From the NCBI RefSeq assembly GCF_002128425.1, contig NZ_NESS01000020.1, forward strand, positions 1 to 52,875: a DNA stretch of 52,875 nucleotides. The letters are read 5' to 3'. A model generated the notes under the pieces. The model ran no database searches and was not told where the DNA came from. It was given only the letters and a program-made list of their open reading frames with translations. A program made the position numbers and the translations under genes. How positions within the stretch are numbered: position 1 is the first letter of the stretch; every line of letters begins with the position of its first letter. This stretch comes from Gottfriedia acidiceleris. GTDB taxonomy: Bacteria > Bacillota > Bacilli > Bacillales > Bacillaceae_G. This document shows, one piece after another, positions 19,084 to 27,656 of the stretch.

Positions 19084-19123
19084 TTACTAATTATGGTTTA
19101 AGTTGATAAAGGTGGTGAACAAG

Positions 19124-19414
19124 ATGGAAGTGACAGACGTAAGACTACGCCGCGTAAACACGGAGGGTCGTATGAGAGCTATTGCATCAATTACATTAGA
19201 TCATGAATTTGTTGTTCATGATATTCGCGTAATCGATGGTAATAACGGTTTATTTGTAGCAATGCCAAGTAAACGTACTCCGGATGGAGAGTTCCGTGAT
19301 ATCGCTCATCCGATTAACTCTTCAACTCGTAGCAAAATACAAGATTCTGTATTAGCTGAATATCACCGTGTAGGTGAGTTGGAAGAAGACTTTGAAGAAG
19401 CAGGTGCTTCTTAA
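19124..19414 (+). CDS. spoVG: Septation and sporulation regulator SpoVG
   Basis: 96-residue SpoVG, a small nucleic-acid-binding regulator involved in septation control and cortex formation. The N-terminus [19 protein letters not shown] and the core [19 protein letters not shown] are almost identical to other Bacillus SpoVG; a short acidic tail ([10 protein letters not shown]) follows. ATG 19124 follows AAAGGTGGTGA; the upstream GTG frame from 19103 includes that site. A sigma-H-like promoter and a strong terminator make it monocistronic, ahead of glmU as in B. subtilis. Confidence 0.96.
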   Translation: MEVTDVRLRRVNTEGRMRAIASITLDHEFVVHDIRVIDGNNGLFVAMPSKRTPDGEFRDIAHPINSSTRSKIQDSVLAEYHRVGELEEDFEEAGAS

Positions 19415-19424
19415 AAATATGACC

Positions 19425-19462
19425 AAAAAGAACCCATTAATGTATAATGGGTTCTTTTTTTA
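19425..19462 (+). terminator. Terminator after spoVG
   Basis: 15-bp stem, 19425-19439 with 19445-19459, loop ATGTA, continuing into a T run. Confidence 0.92.
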
Positions 19463-19471
19463 TGGTATAAT
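19463..19471 (+). promoter_or_regulatory. Extended -10 before glmU
   Basis: TGGTATAAT at 19463-19471 is a perfect extended -10 just after the spoVG terminator and 85 bases before glmU. No -35 consensus is seen at the normal distance, because the terminator stem occupies that position. Confidence 0.45.
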
Positions 19472-19555
19472 AAAATGGATGTATTTTGTGGAAAAATATT
19501 AAAATTAGCATTTTGAGCTAACAGGTATAGGTATTTAGATTGATGGAGGATGACT

Positions 19556-20914
19556 ATGTCAAATAAATATGCGATTGTTCTAGCTGCAGGAAAAGGTACT
19601 AGAATGAAATCAAAATTATATAAAGTACTTCACCCTGTTTGTGGAAAGCCTATGGTTCAACATGTTGTAGACCACGTAATATCAGTTGGTGTACAAAATA
19701 TTGTAACCGTTGTAGGTCACGGAGCGGAATTAGTTAAAACACAATTAGGTGATCATAGCGAATATGCTCTACAAGCAGAGCAATTAGGTACTGCACATGC
19801 TGTTATTCAAGCAGCGCCAATGTTAAAGGATAAAGAAGGAACTACTTTAGTAATTTGTGGTGACACACCATTAATTTCACCAGAAACAATTCAAGCTTTA
19901 TTCGATGAGCATGAAAGATTACAGGCTAAAGCTACCATTTTAACAGCCCACCTTGAGGATTCAACTGGTTATGGTAGAATAATTAGGGGCGAAAATGGGT
20001 CTGTATTAAAAATTGTTGAGCATAAGGATGCAAGTCCAGAAGAGCTAACAGTTCAAGAAATAAATACAGGTACATATTGCTTTGATAATAAAGCATTATT
20101 CGATGCATTAAATGAAGTAAATAATGATAACGCTCAAGGTGAGTACTACTTACCAGATGTTATTGAGATACTAAAAGCAAAAGGCGAAATAGTAGCTGCA
20201 TATAAAACAGCAAATTTCGATGAAACATTAGGTGTAAATGATCGATATGCATTATCTATTGCAGAATCAATCATGCGTAAAAATATAAACAAAAAACATA
20301 TGTTGAACGGTGTAACAATTATCGATTCAGCTAGCACATATATCTCTGCAGATGCAAAAATTGGTTCAGATACAATTATTTACCCTGGCACAATGATATA
20401 TGGAAATAGTATAATTGGAACGGGTAGTACAATTGGCCCGAATACTGAAATTATCGATAGTGAAATTGGTAATGATACAGTTATTAAGCAATCAGTTGTA
20501 CATGAAAGTAAAATCGGTCATTCAACTACAGTTGGACCGTTTGCTCACATTCGTCCGGCGTCAACATTAGGTGATGAAGTTCGAATCGGAAATTTCGTTG
20601 AAACTAAGAAAGTTACTTTTGGTAACGGAAGTAAAGCTTCACATTTAAGTTATGTTGGTGACGCGGAAGTTGGTCAAGGTGTTAATCTTGGTTGTGGCTC
20701 AATCACTGTAAACTATGACGGTAAAAACAAGTTTAAAACAACGATTGAGGACAATGTCTTTGTTGGTTGCAATTCGAATTTAATTGCACCTGTAACTGTG
20801 AAAAAAGGTTCATACATTGCTGCTGGTTCAACGATTACTGATGAAGTTCCAGAAGATTCACTAGCAATTGCAAGAGCAAGACAAGTGAACAAAGAAGGTT
20901 ACTATAAAAATTAA
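19556..20914 (+). CDS. glmU: Bifunctional UDP-N-acetylglucosamine pyrophosphorylase / glucosamine-1-phosphate N-acetyltransferase
   Basis: 452-residue enzyme that acetylates glucosamine-1-phosphate and uridylylates the product to UDP-GlcNAc, the precursor of peptidoglycan and teichoic acids. The N-terminal nucleotidyltransferase begins with [15 protein letters not shown] near residue 8. The C-terminal half is a left-handed beta-helix of hexapeptide repeats, including [16 protein letters not shown] near 383. ATG 19556 lies five bases after TGGAGGA; the ATG at 19550 overlaps that site. Followed 43 bases later by prs, the usual gcaD-prs pair. Confidence 0.96.
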   Translation: MSNKYAIVLAAGKGTRMKSKLYKVLHPVCGKPMVQHVVDHVISVGVQNIVTVVGHGAELVKTQLGDHSEYALQAEQLGTAHAVIQAAPMLKDKEGTTLVICGDTPLISPETIQALFDEHERLQAKATILTAHLEDSTGYGRIIRGENGSVLKIVEHKDASPEELTVQEINTGTYCFDNKALFDALNEVNNDNAQGEYYLPDVIEILKAKGEIVAAYKTANFDETLGVNDRYALSIAESIMRKNINKKHMLNGVTIIDSASTYISADAKIGSDTIIYPGTMIYGNSIIGTGSTIGPNTEIIDSEIGNDTVIKQSVVHESKIGHSTTVGPFAHIRPASTLGDEVRIGNFVETKKVTFGNGSKASHLSYVGDAEVGQGVNLGCGSITVNYDGKNKFKTTIEDNVFVGCNSNLIAPVTVKKGSYIAAGSTITDEVPEDSLAIARARQVNKEGYYKN

Positions 20915-20957
20915 TTATAGATAAAAAGAAAAGAAAAAAGCGGAGGGTACACGAAAC

Positions 20958-21911
20958 ATGCCTAATCATTATCCAGACAAGCATTTAAAAGTATTTACTC
21001 TAAACTCGAATCCTAAATTAGCTGAAGAAATTGCAAAGCACATTGGTGTAGAGCTTGGTAAATGTTCGGTTTCTCGTTTTAGCGATGGAGAAGTGCAAAT
21101 TAACATAGAGGAAAGTATCCGTGGTTGTGATGTATTTATCATTCAATCAACAAGTTTCCCTGTAAACGAAAGTATTATGGAATTATTAATTATGATAGAT
21201 GCTTTAAAACGTGCTTCAGCAAAAACAATTAACATTGTGATTCCTTACTACGGTTACGCTCGTCAAGATCGAAAAGCACGTTCACGTGAGCCGATTACAT
21301 CAAAGTTAGTTGCAAATCTTCTTGAAACTGCTGGTTCAACTCGAGTGATTACACTTGATTTACATGCACCACAAATTCAAGGATTCTTTGACATTCCGAT
21401 TGATCACTTATTAGGTGTACCTATCCTTTCAGATTACTTTAGAAAAAAACAGCTTGAAGATATCGTAATTGTTTCTCCTGATCATGGTGGAGTAACAAGA
21501 GCTCGTAAAATGGCAGATCGTCTGAAAGCTCCGATTGCTATCATTGATAAACGTCGTCCAAAACCAAATGTTGCTGAAGTTATGAACATCATCGGTAATA
21601 TTGAAGGTAAAACGGCTATTTTAATTGATGATATTATTGATACAGCGGGTACAATTACACTTGCTGCTAATGCATTAGTAGAGCATGGTGCAAAAGAAGT
21701 ATATGCATGTTGTACACACCCTGTATTGTCTGGACCGGCAATTGATCGTATCGAAAACTCTTGTATTAAAGAATTAGTTGTAACAAATTCAATTTGTCTT
21801 ACTGAAGATAAAAAGACTGATAAACTTGTTGAATTATCAGTTGCAGGCCTTCTAGGCGAAGCGATTATTCGTGTATATGAAGAGCAATCAGTAAGTACGT
21901 TATTTGATTAA
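20958..21911 (+). CDS. prs: Ribose-phosphate pyrophosphokinase (PRPP synthetase)
   Basis: 317-residue class I PRPP synthetase converting ribose-5-phosphate and ATP to PRPP for purine, pyrimidine, histidine and NAD synthesis. Visible signatures: [18 protein letters not shown] near 40; [10 protein letters not shown] near 97; the metal-binding [11 protein letters not shown] near 130; and the PRPP loop [10 protein letters not shown] near 221. ATG 20958 follows GCGGAGGG. In B. subtilis ctc (L25-like) comes next; here it is absent and a terminator and pth follow. Confidence 0.96.
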   Translation: MPNHYPDKHLKVFTLNSNPKLAEEIAKHIGVELGKCSVSRFSDGEVQINIEESIRGCDVFIIQSTSFPVNESIMELLIMIDALKRASAKTINIVIPYYGYARQDRKARSREPITSKLVANLLETAGSTRVITLDLHAPQIQGFFDIPIDHLLGVPILSDYFRKKQLEDIVIVSPDHGGVTRARKMADRLKAPIAIIDKRRPKPNVAEVMNIIGNIEGKTAILIDDIIDTAGTITLAANALVEHGAKEVYACCTHPVLSGPAIDRIENSCIKELVVTNSICLTEDKKTDKLVELSVAGLLGEAIIRVYEEQSVSTLFD

Positions 21912-21948
21912 TATAAAAATTACATCTTTGCTTTAAAACTTATAAGAG

Positions 21949-21977
21949 GACGTAACCAGAAGTGGTTACGTCTTTTC
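21949..21977 (+). terminator. Terminator after prs
   Basis: Perfect 10-bp GACGTAACCA 21949-21958 with TGGTTACGTC 21963-21972, loop GAAG, then TTTTC. Confidence 0.9.
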
Positions 21978-22015
21978 GTAATATAACCATGTGATTTAGA
22001 ATGGAGGGTAATAAA

Positions 22016-22579
22016 ATGAAGTTGTTTGTAGGATTAGGCAATCCGGGTAGAGAGTATGAAAGAACGCGACACAATATTGGGTTCATTGCAATCGATGAAT
22101 TAGCTCACCGCTGGGGCTTTTCATTAACCCAACAAAAATTTAATGGTATTTATACTTCAGGAATTGTAAACGGAGAAAAGGTCTTCTTGTTAAAACCTTT
22201 AACATACATGAACTTGTCAGGAGAATGTGTAAGACCATTTATGGATTATTTTAATATTGATATAGAGGACCTTGTCGTCTTATATGATGAAATGGATATT
22301 CCAACCGGAAAGCTACGTTTACGTACAAAAGGAAGTGCTGGAGGACATAATGGTATAAAGTCATTAATTCAGCATTTAGGAACACAAGAATTCCAACGTG
22401 TTCGAATTGGTGTAGATCGTCCGTCAAATGGAATGAGTGTCGTAAATCATGTATTATCAAACTTTTTTGAAGAAGAAATTGCTGAAGTAGTTGATGGGGT
22501 AAAAAGAGCCGCAGATGCATGTGAGTATTTTTTAAAGCATTCTTTCGTAGATGTAATGAATCAATATAATAAAAAATAA
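22016..22579 (+). CDS. pth: Peptidyl-tRNA hydrolase
   Basis: 187-residue Pth (SpoVC in B. subtilis) that recycles peptidyl-tRNA released from ribosomes. The active-site block is at the start: [18 protein letters not shown], with N9 and the catalytic H19. YDEMD (D92 region) and the [11 protein letters not shown] loop follow. ATG 22016 is used, behind GGAGGG; the ATG at 22001 overlaps that site. fin follows, then mfd, as in B. subtilis. Confidence 0.95.
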   Translation: MKLFVGLGNPGREYERTRHNIGFIAIDELAHRWGFSLTQQKFNGIYTSGIVNGEKVFLLKPLTYMNLSGECVRPFMDYFNIDIEDLVVLYDEMDIPTGKLRLRTKGSAGGHNGIKSLIQHLGTQEFQRVRIGVDRPSNGMSVVNHVLSNFFEEEIAEVVDGVKRAADACEYFLKHSFVDVMNQYNKK

Positions 22580-22589
22580 AAAACAGGAA

Positions 22590-22635
22590 TTTACACTTTC
22601 ACATTGAATAAGTATAGTTAGTACAATCCATACTG
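22590..22635 (+). promoter_or_regulatory. Promoter candidates before fin
   Basis: Two overlapping possibilities: a sigma-A type TTTACA 22590-22595, 17-base spacer, TATAGT 22613-22618; and a sigma-G-like GAATA 22606-22610, 18-base spacer, CATACTG 22629-22635 (last base off consensus). B. subtilis fin is transcribed in the forespore, which favours the second, but sequence cannot decide. Confidence 0.4.
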
Positions 22636-22668
22636 TATATATGAATTTTTTGTAGTATGGAGGAAGTA

Positions 22669-22902
22669 ATGGAATTATTAGATTGTCAGTGTCGTTATTG
22701 TTATAAACAAATGGGTAGTATTGAAAAACAACAGTTGTTACAAGTTTCATCTTCGTATTGTCATTCTTTCGATGAAGAATTAAGCGATTTTGTAAATTTT
22801 ATTCAATCTCCTAATCAAGTAATTTATATTGTGTGCGAGGATTGCGAAATGACTCTAGCTGAGTTTCCACATTACCATGAGTATAAGAATTTCATAAATT
22901 AA
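22669..22902 (+). CDS. fin: Anti-sigma-F factor Fin (YabK)
   Basis: 77-residue zinc-binding protein of the Fin family. In B. subtilis Fin binds sigma-F and helps the switch from sigma-F to sigma-G in the forespore. Two cysteine pairs are visible: CRYC at residues 8-11 (after C6) and CEDCE near 59-63. ATG 22669 lies four bases after GGAGGA; the upstream ATG at 22657 overlaps that site. Location between pth and mfd matches B. subtilis yabK. Like csfB at the left end, it is a small zinc regulator of forespore sigma factors. Confidence 0.88.
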   Translation: MELLDCQCRYCYKQMGSIEKQQLLQVSSSYCHSFDEELSDFVNFIQSPNQVIYIVCEDCEMTLAEFPHYHEYKNFIN

Positions 22903-22905
22903 ATT

Positions 22906-22943
22906 GCCTTTGGTTAATAACTGAGGCGTTTTTCTGTTTTTTC
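22906..22943 (+). terminator. Terminator after fin
   Basis: Imperfect stem GCCT..AGGC (22906-22909 with 22924-22927, plus inner pairs) followed by GTTTTTCTGTTTTTT. The stem is weak; the T-rich tail is long. Confidence 0.55.
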
Positions 22944-22946
22944 TAG

Positions 22947-23051
22947 GCTCTGTTAAGATGAAGTGCGTTAATCTGCAAATGAACCTTAAAATAAAATCCG
23001 CTATTTTACTTAGATAATGAATTGACTTTAAAGTTCTTTAATTAACAGAGC
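22947..23051. repeat. 105-bp element with 10-bp terminal inverted repeats
   Basis: GCTCTGTTAA at 22947-22956 and its exact reverse complement TTAACAGAGC at 23042-23051 bound a non-coding stretch. The interior contains a palindrome, TTAAAGTTCTTTAA, near 23028-23041. No target duplication is evident and no transposase is present, so it could be a miniature inverted-repeat element, an IS relic, or a leader hairpin before mfd. Confidence 0.4.
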
Positions 23052-23131
23052 AAATTACTAAAAAACTATAAATATAAACTTCAACTAAGATTATTGTTTA
23101 CTTAGATTGACTGTTAGGGGAGATTGACTTC

Positions 23132-26100
23132 GTGATTGGTTTAATTGAACAATTTAACCAGTATAAAGATATTAAAAAAATAATAAATGGCCTAAAAAGT
23201 GGGCTAAGAGAACAATTGGTTACAAACTTAACGGGGTCTGCGAAAACGTTGCTTGCTGGTGCTGTTTTTAAAGAAACTGGACAAACACAGTTGATCGTGA
23301 CAAATAATCTTCTTCAAGCTCAAAAAGTATCGGAAGACTTAAAATCAGTAGTTGGGGAAGATAAAGTATTTTTATATCCTGCAAACGAATTGATTGCCTC
23401 AGAGATTGCAGTATCAAGTCCAGAGCTTAGATCGCAAAGACTAATCGCGTTAAACAGTTTGATGTCAAAAAAACCATCAGTAGTAGTTACACCTGTATCG
23501 GGATTAATTGGCTATTTGCCATCTCCTGAATTATGGTCTAGCTATCAAATCAATTTTGAAATTGGTGAAGAAATTGACTTATCGAATTTGATTTCAAAGT
23601 TTGTCCAAATGGGTTATGAACGTGTTGGGATGGTCGAAAGTAAAGGGGAGTTTAGCGTACGCGGAGGAATTCTTGATATTTACCCGCTAACGTATGAAGA
23701 TCCTATTCGAATTGAACTTTTTGATACAGAAATCGATTCAATCCGTTCATTTTCTCCTGATTCTCAAAGATCTATTACAAAATATGAAAGTGTCCATATT
23801 GGTCCAGCGACAGAAAGGATTATTTCCAAAACTGACTTACAATTAGGGGTTCAACGAATCGAACAAGCTTTTAAAGCAACCTTATCAAAAGTAAGTGATC
23901 AACAAGTAAAAGAGTTATTGGTCGAAAAGGTAACCTATGACCTTGAGCAATTGAAGCAAGGACAATTGATTGATCAAATATACAAATACTTTGGTCTAAT
24001 CTATGAAAACCAATTTAGTTTACTAGATTATGTTCCTAGGGAAACTGTTGTCGTTATTGATGAGATTTCGAGGGTTCATGAAATTGTAGAGCAGCTTAAA
24101 AAGGATGAGGCAGAGTGGTATACATCCTTACTAGCAGAAGGAAATGCGTTACAGGGAGTAAGTTTTTCACATGACTTTTTTGAATTACTACATTCAAGAA
24201 AGCGCCAACAAATTCATACGAGTCTTTTTCCAAGAAGAGTTCCACATACGCATCCTGAACAGGTAGTTTCGATTCAATGTAAATCGATGCAAGAGTTCCA
24301 TGGTCAAATGAATTTGTTAAAGAATGAATTAGATCGTTGGAAGAAAAATAAATATACAATCGTTATGCTTGGCGAAACTGACGAAAGAACGAACAAAATT
24401 GAAAATATATTAGCAGATTACAAAATTGAAGGTAAAATTATTTCTTCTTTCGAGCAAATAAAAAATGGTGAAGTATACATCTTGAAAGGTGATCTACGTT
24501 CTGGATTTGAACTTCCTTTAGAAAAATTTGTTCTAATAACAGAGCGTGAGTTATTTACGAAGAAAGCTAAGAAGAAAAAAAGAATCAATACAAAATTATC
24601 GAATGCAGAACGAATAAAAAATTACTCAGAATTAAAAGTCGGAGATTATGTCGTTCATGTAAATCATGGTATTGGTAAGTTTCTTGGAATTGAAACATTA
24701 GAGATTAATGGTATTCATAAAGATTATTTACATATTCGATATCATGGAGATGACAAATTATTCGTACCGATTGAACAAATAGATCAAGTACAAAAGTATG
24801 TTGGATCTGAAGGTAAAGAGCCGAAGATTTATAAGCTCGGTGGAACTGATTGGAAAAAGGTTAAGAAGAAGGTTGAAGGCTCCGTTCAGGATATAGCAGA
24901 TGACTTAATTAAGCTTTATGCAGAACGTGAAGCATCGAAGGGCTACGCTTTTTCACCTGATGGCCTGGAACAACAAGAATTCGAATCTTCATTTCCTTAT
25001 CAGGAAACTGACGATCAACTTAGATCAATTCATGAAATTAAAAAGGATATGGAAAGAGAACGTCCAATGGATCGACTGCTTTGTGGTGACGTAGGATACG
25101 GAAAAACTGAAGTAGCTATTCGAGCGGCTTTTAAAACAATTGTTGAAGGTAAGCAAGTTGCGTTTCTAGTTCCTACTACAATATTAGCACAGCAGCATTT
25201 CGAAACATTGAGGGAAAGGTTTCAAGATCATCCAATCAATATTGGTTTGTTAAATCGTTTCCGTTCTCGTAAACAGCAGCTTGAAACGATGAAAGGCTTA
25301 AAAGAGGGCTCTGTCGATATAGTAGTTGGAACACATCGTTTATTATCGAAGGATATTCAATATAAAGATTTAGGACTTTTAATTATTGATGAAGAGCAAC
25401 GATTTGGTGTATCTCATAAAGAGAAAATAAAACAGTTAAAAGCAAATATAGATGTTTTAACGTTAACTGCAACTCCAATCCCTCGTACATTGCATATGTC
25501 AATGCTAGGAGTAAGAGATTTATCAGTTATCGAAACACCGCCAGAAAATCGTTTTCCGGTTCAAACATATGTAGTTGAATATAATGCTGCATTAGTGAGA
25601 GAAGCGATTGAAAGAGAGCTTGCTCGAGATGGTCAAATTTATTTCTTATATAATCGAGTTGAAGATATTGAACGTATGGCTGAACAGCTTTCGATGCTTG
25701 TACCAGATGCAAAAGTAGCTGTAGCACATGGTCGTATGAATGAAGGGGAACTAGAATCAGTTATGTATGCCTTTTTGGACGGCCAGTATGACGTATTAGT
25801 AAGCACGACAATTATCGAAACAGGCGTGGATATTCCAAATGTTAATACATTGATTGTATATGACGCAGATCGAATGGGTTTATCAACACTTTATCAATTA
25901 AGAGGACGTGTAGGACGTTCAAATAGAGTAGCTTATGCTTATTTCACATATAAACAAGATAAAGTATTGACTGAAGTTGCCGAGAAGCGCCTGCAAGCAA
26001 TTAAAGAATTTACAGAATTAGGTTCAGGTTTCAAAATTGCTATGCGTGACTTGTCAATACGAGGTGCAGGTAATCTACTTGGTGCACAACAACATGGATT

Positions 26101-26662
26101 TATTGATTCGGTTGGATTTGATTTATATTCTCAAATGTTAAAAGACGCAATCGAACAACGTAGAGGAGTTAAGAAAGAAGATATTATTTCAATTGAAATT
26201 GATATTGAAGTAGATGCTTATTTACCTGATACGTATATTCAAGATAGTAAGCAAAAAATTGAGATGTACAAGCAATTTAGACGTATTGAAACGTTTGAAG
26301 AGTTAAATGATTTACAAGACGAATTAATGGATCGTTTTGGCGATTTCCCGTTAGAAGTAGGATACCTATGTCAAGTTGCTCATATTAAGCTTTTAGCAAT
26401 TGCCGAGAAGATTGAACTTATTAAGCAAGTTAAATCAGAAGTAAGTGTTTATTTCTCTGAGAAGGCAAGTGCTAATATTGATGGCGGGAAGTTATTCCAA
26501 CTATGTAATTCATTTGGTAGAGGTATTGGCCTAGGAATGGATGGCTCCAAATTAAAAGTAACGCTAGACGTAAAAGGAAAAAATCCAGCTGATTGGCTAA
26601 CGACGCTAGAAGGTTTAATTAATGGATTAAAGAACGTGAAAAAAGAGAGCGTAAATGCTTAA
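23132..26662 (+). CDS. mfd: Transcription-repair coupling factor Mfd
   Basis: 1176-residue SF2 translocase that displaces RNA polymerase stalled at DNA lesions and recruits UvrA. Order of parts: N-terminal UvrB-like region (about 1-330); a CarD-like RNA-polymerase interaction domain near 495-560 (KVGDYVVHVNHGIGKFLG); the motor with Walker A GDVGYGKTE near 650 and Walker B IIDEEQRFG near 750; helicase motif VVSTTIIETGVDIP-type block near 890; and the C-terminal TRCF domain. GTG 23132 follows TTAGGGGAG. The frame is intact. Antisense open frames inside are shadows. Confidence 0.97.
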   Translation: MIGLIEQFNQYKDIKKIINGLKSGLREQLVTNLTGSAKTLLAGAVFKETGQTQLIVTNNLLQAQKVSEDLKSVVGEDKVFLYPANELIASEIAVSSPELRSQRLIALNSLMSKKPSVVVTPVSGLIGYLPSPELWSSYQINFEIGEEIDLSNLISKFVQMGYERVGMVESKGEFSVRGGILDIYPLTYEDPIRIELFDTEIDSIRSFSPDSQRSITKYESVHIGPATERIISKTDLQLGVQRIEQAFKATLSKVSDQQVKELLVEKVTYDLEQLKQGQLIDQIYKYFGLIYENQFSLLDYVPRETVVVIDEISRVHEIVEQLKKDEAEWYTSLLAEGNALQGVSFSHDFFELLHSRKRQQIHTSLFPRRVPHTHPEQVVSIQCKSMQEFHGQMNLLKNELDRWKKNKYTIVMLGETDERTNKIENILADYKIEGKIISSFEQIKNGEVYILKGDLRSGFELPLEKFVLITERELFTKKAKKKKRINTKLSNAERIKNYSELKVGDYVVHVNHGIGKFLGIETLEINGIHKDYLHIRYHGDDKLFVPIEQIDQVQKYVGSEGKEPKIYKLGGTDWKKVKKKVEGSVQDIADDLIKLYAEREASKGYAFSPDGLEQQEFESSFPYQETDDQLRSIHEIKKDMERERPMDRLLCGDVGYGKTEVAIRAAFKTIVEGKQVAFLVPTTILAQQHFETLRERFQDHPINIGLLNRFRSRKQQLETMKGLKEGSVDIVVGTHRLLSKDIQYKDLGLLIIDEEQRFGVSHKEKIKQLKANIDVLTLTATPIPRTLHMSMLGVRDLSVIETPPENRFPVQTYVVEYNAALVREAIERELARDGQIYFLYNRVEDIERMAEQLSMLVPDAKVAVAHGRMNEGELESVMYAFLDGQYDVLVSTTIIETGVDIPNVNTLIVYDADRMGLSTLYQLRGRVGRSNRVAYAYFTYKQDKVLTEVAEKRLQAIKEFTELGSGFKIAMRDLSIRGAGNLLGAQQHGFIDSVGFDLYSQMLKDAIEQRRGVKKEDIISIEIDIEVDAYLPDTYIQDSKQKIEMYKQFRRIETFEELNDLQDELMDRFGDFPLEVGYLCQVAHIKLLAIAEKIELIKQVKSEVSVYFSEKASANIDGGKLFQLCNSFGRGIGLGMDGSKLKVTLDVKGKNPADWLTTLEGLINGLKNVKKESVNA

Positions 26663-26775
26663 GGAAACAATACGAGTGGCTTCATTTAATTTGGCGATAA
26701 AGTAATAAAAAGTTACCAAAAAGTGCTTACAGTACTATATTTTTAGTAAAGGTGTTAAAAAATCTCACTTATTTT

Positions 26776-26804
26776 GTATAGAACTTTCGTTGTGTAGGAT
26801 ACTA
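26776..26804 (+). promoter_or_regulatory. Candidate sigma-G promoter of spoVT
   Basis: GTATA 26776-26780, 17-base spacer, GATACTA 26798-26804, matching the sigma-G -10 (CATnnTA) in all but the first base. B. subtilis spoVT is sigma-G dependent. The spacing equals that before sspF. Confidence 0.6.
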
Positions 26805-26894
26805 TCATTAATTAAGGGTGACCTTACCTCATTGTCACTCGGATATCTTTCATCAACGTAGACATGCAAGTAAGTGAGGAGGCGCTTTACAAGT

Positions 26895-27431
26895 ATGAAA
26901 GCAACAGGTATTGTTCGTCGAATTGACGATTTAGGTCGAGTAGTAATACCAAAAGAAATTAGGAGAACTTTACGGATTCGTGAAGGTGATCCATTAGAAA
27001 TATTTGTGGACCGAGATGGAGAAGTCATTTTAAAGAAATACTCACCGATTAGTGAATTAAGTGATTTCGCAAAGGAATACGCTGATGCACTTTACGACAC
27101 ACTTGGACATACAATCATCATAAGTGACCGAGATTCAGTTGTAGCAGTTGCAGGGGCTTCCAAAAAAGAATACTTAAACAAAAACATTGGTGATATTATC
27201 GAAAAAACTATGGCAGAGCGTAACTCAAAAGTAGTTAGCGAGCCAGGGGAAGCTTCATTTATCGAAAGTGTAATTGAAAAATACCAATCCTATGCAGTAG
27301 GAGCAGTCATCGCAAGTGGGGATCCAATTGGAGCTGTCGTTATCTTTTCAAAAGACAAGACAATTTCTGAAGTTGAAAAGAAAGCAATCGATACTGCCAC
27401 TAACTTCTTAGCTAGACAAATGGAGCAATAA
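26895..27431 (+). CDS. spoVT: Stage V sporulation regulator SpoVT
   Basis: 178-residue forespore transcription factor that modulates the sigma-G regulon. Residues 1-50 are an AbrB-type swapped-hairpin DNA-binding domain, nearly identical to the B. subtilis sequence and similar to AbrB at 7738-8022. Residues about 55-178 are a GAF-like domain. ATG 26895 gives the exact family length; AGGAGG is 12 bases upstream, which is long, and an in-frame GTG at 26874 is the alternative. A sigma-G-like promoter lies at 26776-26804. Confidence 0.95.
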   Translation: MKATGIVRRIDDLGRVVIPKEIRRTLRIREGDPLEIFVDRDGEVILKKYSPISELSDFAKEYADALYDTLGHTIIISDRDSVVAVAGASKKEYLNKNIGDIIEKTMAERNSKVVSEPGEASFIESVIEKYQSYAVGAVIASGDPIGAVVIFSKDKTISEVEKKAIDTATNFLARQMEQ

Positions 27432-27450
27432 TCATATAGGTAGTACACAT

Positions 27451-27490
27451 GGGCCAGTAAAGGGATTTACCTTAACTGGCCTTTGTTTTT
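27451..27490 (+). terminator. Terminator after spoVT
   Basis: GGGCCAGT..AAGG (27451-27463) pairs with CCTT..ACTGGCCT (27470-27482) with one mismatch, followed by TTGTTTTTT. The remaining gap to yabM (27491-27640) has a TTGACA at 27504 but no good -10. Confidence 0.85.
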
Positions 27491-27656
27491 TCAATTCTTC
27501 CCTTTGACATAATCTACTGGAATCACATTTAAACGAAAACCATTTACTTGCTAAATTTGGAAAAGAGAGGTTTTTTCTTTTGGCAACTCTTTACATAAGC
27601 CCTAATAATGTAATACATTAAAGGGTGAACCGTCTAACAAAGGAGTTGTTATCCTT

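Noticed and set aside
24096-24359. Antisense open frames within mfd and other long genes
   Set aside because: They mirror coding sequence, lack start signals and show no family resemblance.
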